IMG/VR virus record: IMGVR_UViG_3300032238_000317
Location: 1 to 56,992 of that record
Direction: 5' to 3' (one strand)
DNA: 56,992 nt
Source of the DNA: a virus
Shown in pieces: positions 42,077-50,238 of the stretch (position 1 is its first letter; each line of letters begins with the position of its first letter). The notes under the pieces were generated by a model. The model made no database searches. It was not told the origin of the DNA and saw only the letters and a program-made list of their open reading frames with translations. The position numbers and the translations under genes are program-made.

Positions 42077-44536
42077 TTAACCGCCAGTACTGCAATTTTG
42101 ATTTGATATTATTACAGAGGATGGGGGTAATGGAGTATCACTTGAGCATCCAGAACCTTGACATTCTGCACTGCATGTTCCATTTTGTATCAAAGCACCA
42201 GATGAGCATTCCACGGTTCCCTGTTCTTCATTTGCAGATCTGTTGCAGCAAGAGCAAGGATCTGTAATATTTGCATAATTTGAAGAGGAACTATCAATCA
42301 AACGGGGTTTATTGCCTACCATTTCAAAACATTTGTTATTTACTATTTCTGTAAATTTTAACTTGTTTCCTTCGACTGTATCAGATTGATTACAATCCAA
42401 ATAGAATGTATCTGTTCCCATGTATGGAGTAGCGCAAGCACCATATAGTGCGCCAAGTTCTGGATTACAGTTAGTTGTTGAAAATGGTCCTGCCGTATTC
42501 TTCAGATAGCAATTATTTAAACAATCAGTATCTGTAGGTGAGCAACCACATAACATTTCAGCAAGAGTCGTATCGGTATCTGTGCATTTTACATGACTTA
42601 ACAAATAACGAACATCATATGGTTCTTCTGCTAGTTCTAGATTGCAATCCAAAATATCTTGTGGTAAGTATTTTGATTTGAAGCAAGGATCATTGATGTC
42701 ATCATATCCCGTGCATGCCAAGAAATTTTCTTGATTGAAAGTCCATTGATTCAAATCATTTTTCTCAAAAACATTTGAGCAAATAGAATTGCATTGAGGA
42801 TCATTTAAACGGAATGCATTTGAGCAACTATTATCTGGACCTGGTGCAGATAATGAATTATCTACAATAGGATTTTTTGCACTGATCATTCCTAGACCAG
42901 ATTCCACATCATAATACCAAAGTATGGATGTGTTTCTTAGAATTGTATCTGGTTCACCAGTGCAATCCTCATAACATGGAATGTATCCATATGTGCCAGG
43001 TCTTGCGAGTCCATTATCTGGTTTATCACAAGAACAATTCTGATTGATGCATGGTGTCTTGCATCCTGATGTGCATCCAAGGCCTGGTGCAAAAGATTTC
43101 ATTGGTGTTATGCCGATGCTACCACCATATGAACCAATTATTGTACTACCAGAACAGCAACTGTGGAATTTTTCAATAAATGTATATCCATCTGTTGGGG
43201 CAGATTCATTTGAACACGCGCAGTTATTCAACAGATCCATTGTTGGTGGCACGAATGCAATTGCAGAGGAACCATCTTTAAATGTTACTGTTGGTGCATA
43301 TTTTGTTTCATCCCAACCCCACCAGTTCTCCCAGAAATCTGCATCCTGTACTATGCTATTTCCTGCTCCATCATCGGTGATACTTGGTGGATATGCTGGT
43401 CCAATTCCCGCATATGTTCCATTAGAAATTGGAGAAGCAGAATTATATCCACCATATGTGTTGTTAAATTGTCCATTTGTTAAATTTACCAAGAACTGAC
43501 ATGATACTGGCGTATTCTTTGCACATGTTGGACAATCAGCATAACTTTCAATTGCTTCATCTTGCCATACTGTACCACCGCATACGCCTGCTAGAGCGTC
43601 GGATGGTTGACGAGTAAATGAAGATGCGGAGCAATATTTCTTTCCGTTTGATTTCTTAAACAGGAATACTGCTCCAGAAGCATCGTAATCAAAGTTTTCT
43701 ATTCCTGCTGCGTTCATGTAGTATGAACTCAATAATGCATCTGGTTGTTCTTCAAAATCTGTAAATTCTGGACATTCGCTTGTGCCGTATTTTGATAGAC
43801 ATTTCTTTGGATTTATAGAAATTACTGTACCTGTTCCAGCAGAGCAGAATAGAGTTGGACTTGAAGTTGGGCAGCCTGGTGTACCAGATGTTAAGATGGT
43901 AAATGAACCATCTATGATTTCGTTTCCATCATTTGTTGTTAGTCCGAGTAATGGAAATGATGTTGCATTTGCTGCATGATATCCTGCACCATAAACTGCT
44001 CCTGCGGGATACACCATCACAGGTGTTCCTGATATGGAACCTTTTCCATATCCAAAATGAGCATTTGATACTGGGAATGCACCAATTATGTGTCCTGTTT
44101 CACAACCAACCGCAACCATCCACCCACCATTTAATGGATTTGAATAGAAATTATTTGCTTGAAGTCCTATCCAATAACCAGAACCAAGTCCTGCTGTATT
44201 TACAGCAGGATAACCCGTAGTGGACGAACAAGCACAACTTCTTGATGGCGGAGTTGACACACAGGTAAAACATGTGCATGGATTTTCGTAATCCGTGCAT
44301 CCTGGCGCGGGTATAGGAACTGAGCAATTTTCGCATACATCAACAGGAGGATTTGCATTCAATTTAGAACACTTAAAGCAAGTACCTTGTAGTTTGCTAA
44401 GATACGCTTTATCTCTGTGTACTATATCTGGATTTGCAACTTCTTCAGAAGAAGATAATAGAATAGTTATTCTGTTTTTAGCAGTTTCTTTTGCTACTCG
44501 TTTTGGTTCTGTTTTTACTGCTACTACGAAGTCCAT
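42077..44536 (-). CDS. Large cysteine-rich protein in the head gene cluster
   Basis: An 819-residue protein with 54 cysteines by my count (6.6%), many in CxxC, CC or CxC pairs (CFKC, CENC, CTCFTC, CACS, CSCDK, CGCS, CSCC). It begins with ~45 non-Cys residues (MDFVVAVKTEPKRVAKETAKNRITILLSSSEEV) and has many Gly/Tyr/Trp/Asn segments resembling extracellular beta modules. There is no signal peptide or membrane helix. The cysteines may bind zinc while in the cell or form disulphides in the released virion. It lies between gp20 and the gp21-gp23 genes, so a virion or head-decoration role is likely but unproven. No family recognised. Confidence 0.75.
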   Translation of the reverse strand: MDFVVAVKTEPKRVAKETAKNRITILLSSSEEVANPDIVHRDKAYLSKLQGTCFKCSKLNANPPVDVCENCSVPIPAPGCTDYENPCTCFTCVSTPPSRSCACSSTTGYPAVNTAGLGSGYWIGLQANNFYSNPLNGGWMVAVGCETGHIIGAFPVSNAHFGYGKGSISGTPVMVYPAGAVYGAGYHAANATSFPLLGLTTNDGNEIIDGSFTILTSGTPGCPTSSPTLFCSAGTGTVISINPKKCLSKYGTSECPEFTDFEEQPDALLSSYYMNAAGIENFDYDASGAVFLFKKSNGKKYCSASSFTRQPSDALAGVCGGTVWQDEAIESYADCPTCAKNTPVSCQFLVNLTNGQFNNTYGGYNSASPISNGTYAGIGPAYPPSITDDGAGNSIVQDADFWENWWGWDETKYAPTVTFKDGSSAIAFVPPTMDLLNNCACSNESAPTDGYTFIEKFHSCCSGSTIIGSYGGSIGITPMKSFAPGLGCTSGCKTPCINQNCSCDKPDNGLARPGTYGYIPCYEDCTGEPDTILRNTSILWYYDVESGLGMISAKNPIVDNSLSAPGPDNSCSNAFRLNDPQCNSICSNVFEKNDLNQWTFNQENFLACTGYDDINDPCFKSKYLPQDILDCNLELAEEPYDVRYLLSHVKCTDTDTTLAEMLCGCSPTDTDCLNNCYLKNTAGPFSTTNCNPELGALYGACATPYMGTDTFYLDCNQSDTVEGNKLKFTEIVNNKCFEMVGNKPRLIDSSSSNYANITDPCSCCNRSANEEQGTVECSSGALIQNGTCSAECQGSGCSSDTPLPPSSVIISNQNCSTGG

Positions 44537-44546
44537 GTATATTCTC

Positions 44547-45089
44547 TTATCTTGTTACATTTGGTGTAATAATGAATCTTCCTTGTTGAATTCTATAAAC
44601 AACTTTCTTTGGATGGGATATGGTATCTTGTGCATATACGATTTCGATATCGTATAGAGGTTTACCATAATCAATACCTTCCATGTAAATTGCATCAATT
44701 GTAATAATGATGTTTGGATCGGTTTGTGTTGTTCCACCATCCCCTAATTGAATATCAATAGGAAAGGTATCTACACCATATCCAGACACACCATATAGCG
44801 TCAATCCAGAATCAGAAGTAAAACCAATTACATCTGTTGGGGGTGTTATTGGTAATACTGTTCCATCAACACTATCTCTGACTTGCATTCTTATGAATGC
44901 TTTGCATAGACTGTTTCCAGAAGAGTCGATAAAGCGATCTTCAAATCCTTCTGGCAATTGTGCTACTGGAATATAACCATTCTCATCACCTTTAAGATTC
45001 AGAGCATTTCCGTTTTTATCTGCAAGAGTCAGGTACATTCTGAAAGTAGAACCCTGCTCTGCTTGTACATCATAATAGGCTGCTGACAT
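44547..45089 (-). CDS. Structural domain protein after gp20
   Basis: A 180-residue protein starting MSAAYYDVQAEQGSTFRMYLTLADKNGN; this ATG overlaps the end of gp20 by 20 bases and is preferred over an in-frame start 69 bases earlier inside gp20. The C-terminal GIDYGKPLYDIEIV then RIQQGRFIITPNVTR matches in pattern the 131-residue protein at 22423-22818, so both carry the same baseplate/fibre-like domain. Its job next to the portal gene may be tied to the Cys-rich protein that follows 11 bases downstream. Confidence 0.68.
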   Translation of the reverse strand: MSAAYYDVQAEQGSTFRMYLTLADKNGNALNLKGDENGYIPVAQLPEGFEDRFIDSSGNSLCKAFIRMQVRDSVDGTVLPITPPTDVIGFTSDSGLTLYGVSGYGVDTFPIDIQLGDGGTTQTDPNIIITIDAIYMEGIDYGKPLYDIEIVYAQDTISHPKKVVYRIQQGRFIITPNVTR

Positions 45090-46566
45090 TGAAGTTTGCT
45101 CCTCCGCTTGATGGTGCTGCTTGTGGTAGTTCAGAACCAACCGCTGGTGGTTGTCCACCCGCTGCTACTTGTTGCTGTTGCGAATCAAGTTGCATTGCTA
45201 GTTGCTGTTGTTCCACGCGCTCTTTATTTATTTCATCCTGCATTGCATCTGCTTCTTGTTCTGTCATTTGCAGAATTGTCTTACGAATCCATTTCTCGGA
45301 GAAGAACTTACCAGAGAAATCACCAACATCGCGCAGAATAGAAAGTCTTTCTTTCATCATTTCAATGTTCTTTGACTCGGCAAAGTAAGAATCAGATGAG
45401 AAATCAAAACGAATGTTTTGTGAAATATCTTCCCAATCTTCTTGATTCATTATGCCCTTGGCAAGCAATTGAATTCTCATTATGTTCAAGAACATTTCGG
45501 CAAACTTCATACGAAGTTTTGCAATAAACTTTGTGAACTTAAGTTCGTCACGGGTGATTTCGGATGCTCTACCCATGTTGAATCCATTCTCTGCTTCCAT
45601 TCTGGAAATAGGAATGTTCAATGCTCTATAAAGTTTCTTTTGGAAGTACTTTACATCTTCCATTTCACCGAGGTTTTGACCGCCAGGTAGGGTTTCGATT
45701 GATGTACCTTTACCACCTTCGCGGCGAGGTAACCAATAATCTTCCAACATATGCATGGTGCGACGATCATCACGAACTTCACCTGTTGCTGCATCATAAG
45801 TTACCTTATTGCGGTAACGATTCATGATCTCGCGGAGATATTGTTCTGCTTTATTCTTCGGTAGAGAACCAACATCAATATAGAAGATTCTGCGTTCTGG
45901 AGCGCGAGAGATGCGATAGATTACTACTGCATCTTCGATCATTCTCAGTTGATTGAGTGGTTTGATTACTTTATGAAGGTAACTGTATACTCTCTTGCTG
46001 TTTCTTTCCAAAAGACCAGAATGAACATAACTTACGGAATCTGCGGTAAGACGAATACCTGTTGTATTTCCGTAAGTGATGATTGGTGTGTTTGGAGAAG
46101 GAGAGATGAACTTGTCGTAGTTTGAATATAGGTAATATTCTCTTACTGATTCTACGGTTTGAACTTTGGTAAGTTGATCTGTCTTTTTCTTTATTTCCGT
46201 GATCTTCTTGATCTTGAGAGGATCAATTTGAATGATTTTTTGTATACCTTCTTTTGGATTGTTTTCATCTAATACACAAAAATGATACATTCTTCCATCA
46301 ACATACCATTGACGAAATAGATCGTATCCCTTTTTATTAAAATTTAATAGGTAAAGAATACGATTGAATTCTTCGCTTATTTTCTTTTTAGTCGATGCAG
46401 ATATACCCTTTGCATTATCAAGATCTAACTTGATTAGAGTTCCTTCCACATCTTCAGTTACTGCTTCGTTGACAATATCGTCAATTGCAATTTCAACTTC
46501 CGCATGTCCACTGATTTCACGATACTTACGAATTAGATCTATATCTGATCTAAGATTCGTATCCAT
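45070..46566 (-). CDS. gp20: Portal protein gp20 (main reading frame)
   Basis: A 498-residue portal vertex protein through which DNA enters and leaves the head. SDIDLIRKYREISGHAEVEIAIDDIVNEA, RQWYVDGRMYHFCVLDENNPKEGIQKI, YLHKVIKPLNQLRMIEDAVVIYRISRAPERRIFYIDVG and MEDVKYFQKKLYRALNIPISRM are conserved. T4 gp20 (524 residues) has ~70 residues before the aligned start; here the first ATG lacks them. The same frame is open further upstream apart from one TAA (see next entry). The C-terminus is Gln-rich. Confidence 0.95.
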   Translation of the reverse strand: MDTNLRSDIDLIRKYREISGHAEVEIAIDDIVNEAVTEDVEGTLIKLDLDNAKGISASTKKKISEEFNRILYLLNFNKKGYDLFRQWYVDGRMYHFCVLDENNPKEGIQKIIQIDPLKIKKITEIKKKTDQLTKVQTVESVREYYLYSNYDKFISPSPNTPIITYGNTTGIRLTADSVSYVHSGLLERNSKRVYSYLHKVIKPLNQLRMIEDAVVIYRISRAPERRIFYIDVGSLPKNKAEQYLREIMNRYRNKVTYDAATGEVRDDRRTMHMLEDYWLPRREGGKGTSIETLPGGQNLGEMEDVKYFQKKLYRALNIPISRMEAENGFNMGRASEITRDELKFTKFIAKLRMKFAEMFLNIMRIQLLAKGIMNQEDWEDISQNIRFDFSSDSYFAESKNIEMMKERLSILRDVGDFSGKFFSEKWIRKTILQMTEQEADAMQDEINKERVEQQQLAMQLDSQQQQVAAGGQPPAVGSELPQAAPSSGGANFNVSSLL

Positions 46567-46707
46567 ATCAATAGCATAACCTTGCGCGTTTCCACCCGCC
46601 TCTAGGATTGTGGAACCGTCCGCAAAGTCTGCTTCTGGTGTTACTGGTTTGTTTTGGATTTCTTATTTCTTTTTACCGAAAGAGAATCCGAAAAATTGAA
46701 TTGCCAT
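46567..46707 (-). other. gp20: N-terminal part of gp20 interrupted by an in-frame TAA
   Basis: An ATG at 46707 with GGAG 7 bases upstream opens the gp20 frame: MAIQFFGFSFGKKK, then TAA at 46665-46663, then 32 codons without stop (EIQNKPVTPEADFADG, EAGGNAQGYAID) running straight into the gp20 ORF. The peptide looks like a portal N-terminus. It could mean read-through, a sequence error, a mutated start region with re-initiation, or a short leader peptide. Confidence 0.7.
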
Positions 46708-46717
46708 TATAAAGCTC

Positions 46718-46735
46718 CAAGTAAGTTATTACTTG
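46718..46735 (-). promoter_or_regulatory. Hairpin upstream of the gp20 ribosome binding site
   Basis: CAAGTAA and TTACTTG form a 7-bp stem with a 4-base loop directly before GGAG of the gp20 leader. There is no T run, so it is not a terminator; it may act on translation or RNA stability. Confidence 0.4.
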
Positions 46736-46761
46736 AATATGTATGTCTCACGAACCAAATC

Positions 46762-47526
46762 TTATCTGCTGGCAAATCCTACACCGAATGCGGAGTTACC
46801 ATTTCCATAACCAAAGGAGAATCCAGAACCATTTGGTCCAGAACCAAAGGATACTCCGAATCCTTGTCCACCCGCACCACTGCCACCGAAACCATTGTTA
46901 CCAAATCCGAATCCGTTTCCTGCTCCAGATAGGCCAGGTACTACTGCGCCAGGATTACCAAATCCTTGGCCACCAATTCCTGCTGCACTATTTACTGGAG
47001 AGTTATCGTTGACGAAGTGAGAGTAACCAAAGGTAACAGTGAATTCAGAAACTGCATCATTGTTATCATATGCAAGATCAACAGATGATACATCTCTTGG
47101 GAACATATCAAAGAACTGATATGCTCTTGTTGGTTGATAAGACTTATTCAATTGTGTTACAACTGCGGAACCAAAGATTTGTCTTGGGTTTGGATAAGCA
47201 GTTGCATTTCCTGCAAATGTATTGAACTGTTCGTGCCAGAACTCCATTGCTCTACGAAGATTCATATCTTGAGTATTCAAGATGGTGATTGTAAAGTCTT
47301 CGAATGTTCTGTCGCCAGGATACTTTGCTTGTCTTCCGAGGTATGGAACAGTGATTTCGCCCAAGATGGATGAAGGTAACTGTGTGCTACGGCAGAAGAA
47401 TTGAAGTTGCGAGAACGCTGGATTTAATGCTGCTAAGCCAGGACATGCTAGGACGAAGGTGTAGAGGTTTGGTCTTGCACCACCGTCAAAGTTGGTCATG
47501 AATGAGTTAATACTTGAGTCGGCCAT
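46762..47526 (-). CDS. gp19: Tail tube protein gp19 with Gly-rich C-terminal extension
   Basis: A 254-residue tail tube subunit. Residues 1-174 fit the gp19 fold (RPNLYTFVLACPGLAALN, FFCRSTQLPSSILGEITVPYLGRQAKYPGDRTFEDFTITILN, EFTVTFGYSHF); T4 gp19 has 163 residues. Residues 175-254 are an added Gly/Phe/Asn-rich tail (repeats like GFGNNGFGGSGAGGQGFG). A GATAAATA late box and AGGAGA precede the start. Confidence 0.92.
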   Translation of the reverse strand: MADSSINSFMTNFDGGARPNLYTFVLACPGLAALNPAFSQLQFFCRSTQLPSSILGEITVPYLGRQAKYPGDRTFEDFTITILNTQDMNLRRAMEFWHEQFNTFAGNATAYPNPRQIFGSAVVTQLNKSYQPTRAYQFFDMFPRDVSSVDLAYDNNDAVSEFTVTFGYSHFVNDNSPVNSAAGIGGQGFGNPGAVVPGLSGAGNGFGFGNNGFGGSGAGGQGFGVSFGSGPNGSGFSFGYGNGNSAFGVGFASR

Positions 47527-47545
47527 TTGTTTCTCCTGTTTCCTT

Positions 47546-47553
47546 TATTTATC
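47546..47553 (-). promoter_or_regulatory. T4-type late promoter box GATAAATA before gp19
   Basis: GATAAATA on the minus strand, 20 bases before the gp19 ATG, with CAGGAG between. It lies in the 51-base gap after the sheath gene. Confidence 0.65.
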
Positions 47554-47577
47554 CTACTTTTTAGTAAAAACCCTGTT

Positions 47578-50145
47578 TTATCCGCCGTATTCTGCGAAGG
47601 AAACACCTGTTGGTGTTGCAACGAAGTTGAGTTGGATGAAGTTGATGGAACGATTTGGTGCAACAAAGATATCTGCAACGAATCTGTTGGAGTCGATGAC
47701 AGTTGGTGTATTGTTGCTTTCATCACATACAACTGAGTAGGATGTCAGACCTCTCTTACCTTGAACTTCGCGGAGGAAAGGTTCTACCAATTGCTTGAAT
47801 TGTGAACGAGTAAATGCATCGTTGAATTCGAAGAGTTGGAACTTGGCAGCAGTTGCGATAGACTTCTCAAGGACATTGAAGAGTCTACGAACATTGATGC
47901 GATCAAATGCACTTGGTTTCTTTTGTAGAGTCTTATCACCAAAGAGAATGACTCCGAAACCTTGAGATGTGATCACTGGGTTTACATTCTTCTTATAGAG
48001 AATATCGCGTTCATCCTTGTTTGGATTGAATACGAGTTTGACTACATTGAGAATGCGTCCGCGATCATATCCTGCTGGTGACCACCAAGGATCCTTTTGA
48101 TTATCTGTACGAACCGCACATCCTGCGGAATCTGCACAGAGTGGAATGTAACGATAGACATTATTGAATCTATCGTATTGATACTTATAACCAGAATCCA
48201 TTGCGCCATAGGAAGAAGAACCCATTGCATCAACAAAGTCCGTTATACCTTCTAACAAGTCTGCTCTTGCACCACCAATTAGATCTAGACTATGGCAAGC
48301 AGATACGAATGCAATAGAATCTTTTCTATTTTCTGCAATTGCAACCAAGGAATTCAAATCCGAAGGAATTGTTGTATTATATCCAACAAGAATAGAAATA
48401 TCGGATTCATCTGCATCACCAAACGATGTTTGATATTGTTCTAGAATTCTTGCAGATACTGCTGCGGTAGAAGAATTAAATTGATTGTTTCTTCCTGCAA
48501 CATCTCCTGCAACAAGTGTGCAGATGGCAGTGCCAATTGGATCTTCATAACCTAAAAGTGTAGCAAATGCTGCTGGAGTATTTCCTGCAAAATTTGTACC
48601 CCATTCCAAACCACTATTTGGTGTAAATTGAAGATCTGCATCTTTATCACCTACCCAAATATATTGTGATTTGTTATTAATTACACTTGCCCAATAGTTT
48701 GTCGTTCCATCGGACTTCTTTGCATCTCCTGCAACTGAAAGTCCTTCGTATGTTTCCAATACTTGATTCTTTACACCTGTTATAGAACCTGTAAGATCTA
48801 TTATGGCAACATGTATTTCGTCACCACTGAATCCGTATTGCGATGCTTGATCTGTTGTATCTGGATAATTAGCAAATACATCAAATGTATTTTTTGCCCA
48901 CTGTGGATATGGGGTGGTATATAGAGAATTTGTATCTCTTGTTGTGGTAATATAAGTATCGGTGAATCCTTTACCGTATATTACGATACCTACACCGTTT
49001 AGATAAGTGCCAGGATACTTAGAATAGAATGTTGCGGTGGACAAGTCTCCACCCATCGACATCGTTTCAAAGTGTTCTCTGTTTTTAATTTGTACAAATG
49101 AACCTGTAGGTGGAATAACAGATTCCAAACCAATAGTAATTTGACGAACTGTTTCTCTTGCTAGAGTCTGCACTACCTCAAAATATGCAGTTGCGTTGTT
49201 ATAATATGAGACTTTTTCAGTTTCAGTAGTAGGCCTGGATGTTAAATTGTAACCAACACTATTTTTCAACAAAGTTGTGGTTGCAAATGTAACTTTATCA
49301 AATAATGTTTTAAAATTATTAATATTTGATTGGAAATAATATCCATTAGGATCTACATTATATATATCCAATGCATTCGATAATGCATCCAAGGCATCGA
49401 CAAGTCTTTGTTTTAACAAAAAATAATTTATATTAGTGCTATTACTAGCGTATGATGCAACAAGATCTGCTTGACTATAATCTCTAATATTATTTCCATC
49501 GGCATCAATATATCTATCATCAATATGACCATCACAGTCGCAATCAAAATATACAGTTAAAGTGGTGAGTCTGGTTAGACCGTTACTTGTCCATATAGTT
49601 GCACCTGTTCCAGTTGATGTATTTGAAGCATAGACTGATGTATTCGTTCCAGCATACAAAGTATTTACACTACTGGCAAAATAACTGTTATTTATTACAA
49701 CAGATTGAGGTGCAACATATCTTGCATCGGATACGCCAATGGGAGATCCGTTTTTGTAGCATCCGTATAGTGGTCCTCTATAAACATAGACATCCCCACC
49801 ATCATTATGAGAATCGGGATATGATTTAATAGAAACAGAATTTGCATCATTACCATTTGTAGCATCAAAGGTCGTAGCATCACTTACGCTTCTTACGACT
49901 TGTAGATTACCACCATATGTCAAGAAGTTTGATGCCATCATCCACGATGTTGCATAATATGGATCGTTTAATGGTTTGAAGAAAATGCTTTCTAGTTGTT
50001 TTTCGGTGTTGACGAGAACTCTTTGATCTGCTGGTCCCCATTGAAATAAACCAACATACCCTGCTGGTGTGGTGGAAACTGCTGGAACTATTGCAGTAAG
50101 ATCGAATTCTCTAACTTGTACGCCTGGGCTGACTTGAAATGCCAT
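47578..50145 (-). CDS. gp18: Contractile tail sheath gp18
   Basis: An 855-residue sheath protein. The N-terminal SPGVQVREFDLTAIVPAVSTTPAGYVGLFQWGP and the C-terminal FDRINVRRLFNVLEKSIATAAKFQLFEFNDAFTRSQFKQLVEPFLREVQGKRGLTSYSVVCDESNN are typical. T4 gp18 has 659 residues; the added length is in the middle (about 90-330). That insertion carries an EF-hand-like stretch, DCDCDGHIDD (201-210) and DADGNNIRDYSQADL (214-228). Preceded by AAGGAGA and a terminator after gp17. Confidence 0.95.
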   Translation of the reverse strand: MAFQVSPGVQVREFDLTAIVPAVSTTPAGYVGLFQWGPADQRVLVNTEKQLESIFFKPLNDPYYATSWMMASNFLTYGGNLQVVRSVSDATTFDATNGNDANSVSIKSYPDSHNDGGDVYVYRGPLYGCYKNGSPIGVSDARYVAPQSVVINNSYFASSVNTLYAGTNTSVYASNTSTGTGATIWTSNGLTRLTTLTVYFDCDCDGHIDDRYIDADGNNIRDYSQADLVASYASNSTNINYFLLKQRLVDALDALSNALDIYNVDPNGYYFQSNINNFKTLFDKVTFATTTLLKNSVGYNLTSRPTTETEKVSYYNNATAYFEVVQTLARETVRQITIGLESVIPPTGSFVQIKNREHFETMSMGGDLSTATFYSKYPGTYLNGVGIVIYGKGFTDTYITTTRDTNSLYTTPYPQWAKNTFDVFANYPDTTDQASQYGFSGDEIHVAIIDLTGSITGVKNQVLETYEGLSVAGDAKKSDGTTNYWASVINNKSQYIWVGDKDADLQFTPNSGLEWGTNFAGNTPAAFATLLGYEDPIGTAICTLVAGDVAGRNNQFNSSTAAVSARILEQYQTSFGDADESDISILVGYNTTIPSDLNSLVAIAENRKDSIAFVSACHSLDLIGGARADLLEGITDFVDAMGSSSYGAMDSGYKYQYDRFNNVYRYIPLCADSAGCAVRTDNQKDPWWSPAGYDRGRILNVVKLVFNPNKDERDILYKKNVNPVITSQGFGVILFGDKTLQKKPSAFDRINVRRLFNVLEKSIATAAKFQLFEFNDAFTRSQFKQLVEPFLREVQGKRGLTSYSVVCDESNNTPTVIDSNRFVADIFVAPNRSINFIQLNFVATPTGVSFAEYGG

Positions 50146-50210
50146 TTCGTTGTCTCCTTAAGATCCAAATATTTTACTTTAATATTTTATAGTTGATACT
50201 AAAGATATGT

Positions 50211-50238
50211 ATAAAAACACCCGTTTACATTAGGTGTA
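50211..50238 (-). terminator. Rho-independent-type terminator after gp17
   Basis: Minus strand: ACACC (50237-50233) pairs with GGTGT (50221-50217) over an 11-base loop, followed by a T-rich stretch (TTTTAT). The 5' arm overlaps the last sense codons of gp17. The stem is short, so it may only attenuate. Confidence 0.6.

Noticed and set aside
46654-46932. Plus-strand ORF across the gp19-gp20 junction
   Set aside because: It is antisense to the Gly-rich tail of gp19 and the gp20 leader and has no start signals; the gp20 frame explains the region better.
47555-47575. TTTTTACTAAAAAGTA element after gp18 as terminator
   Set aside because: Only a 4-bp stem forms and no T run follows on the minus strand.
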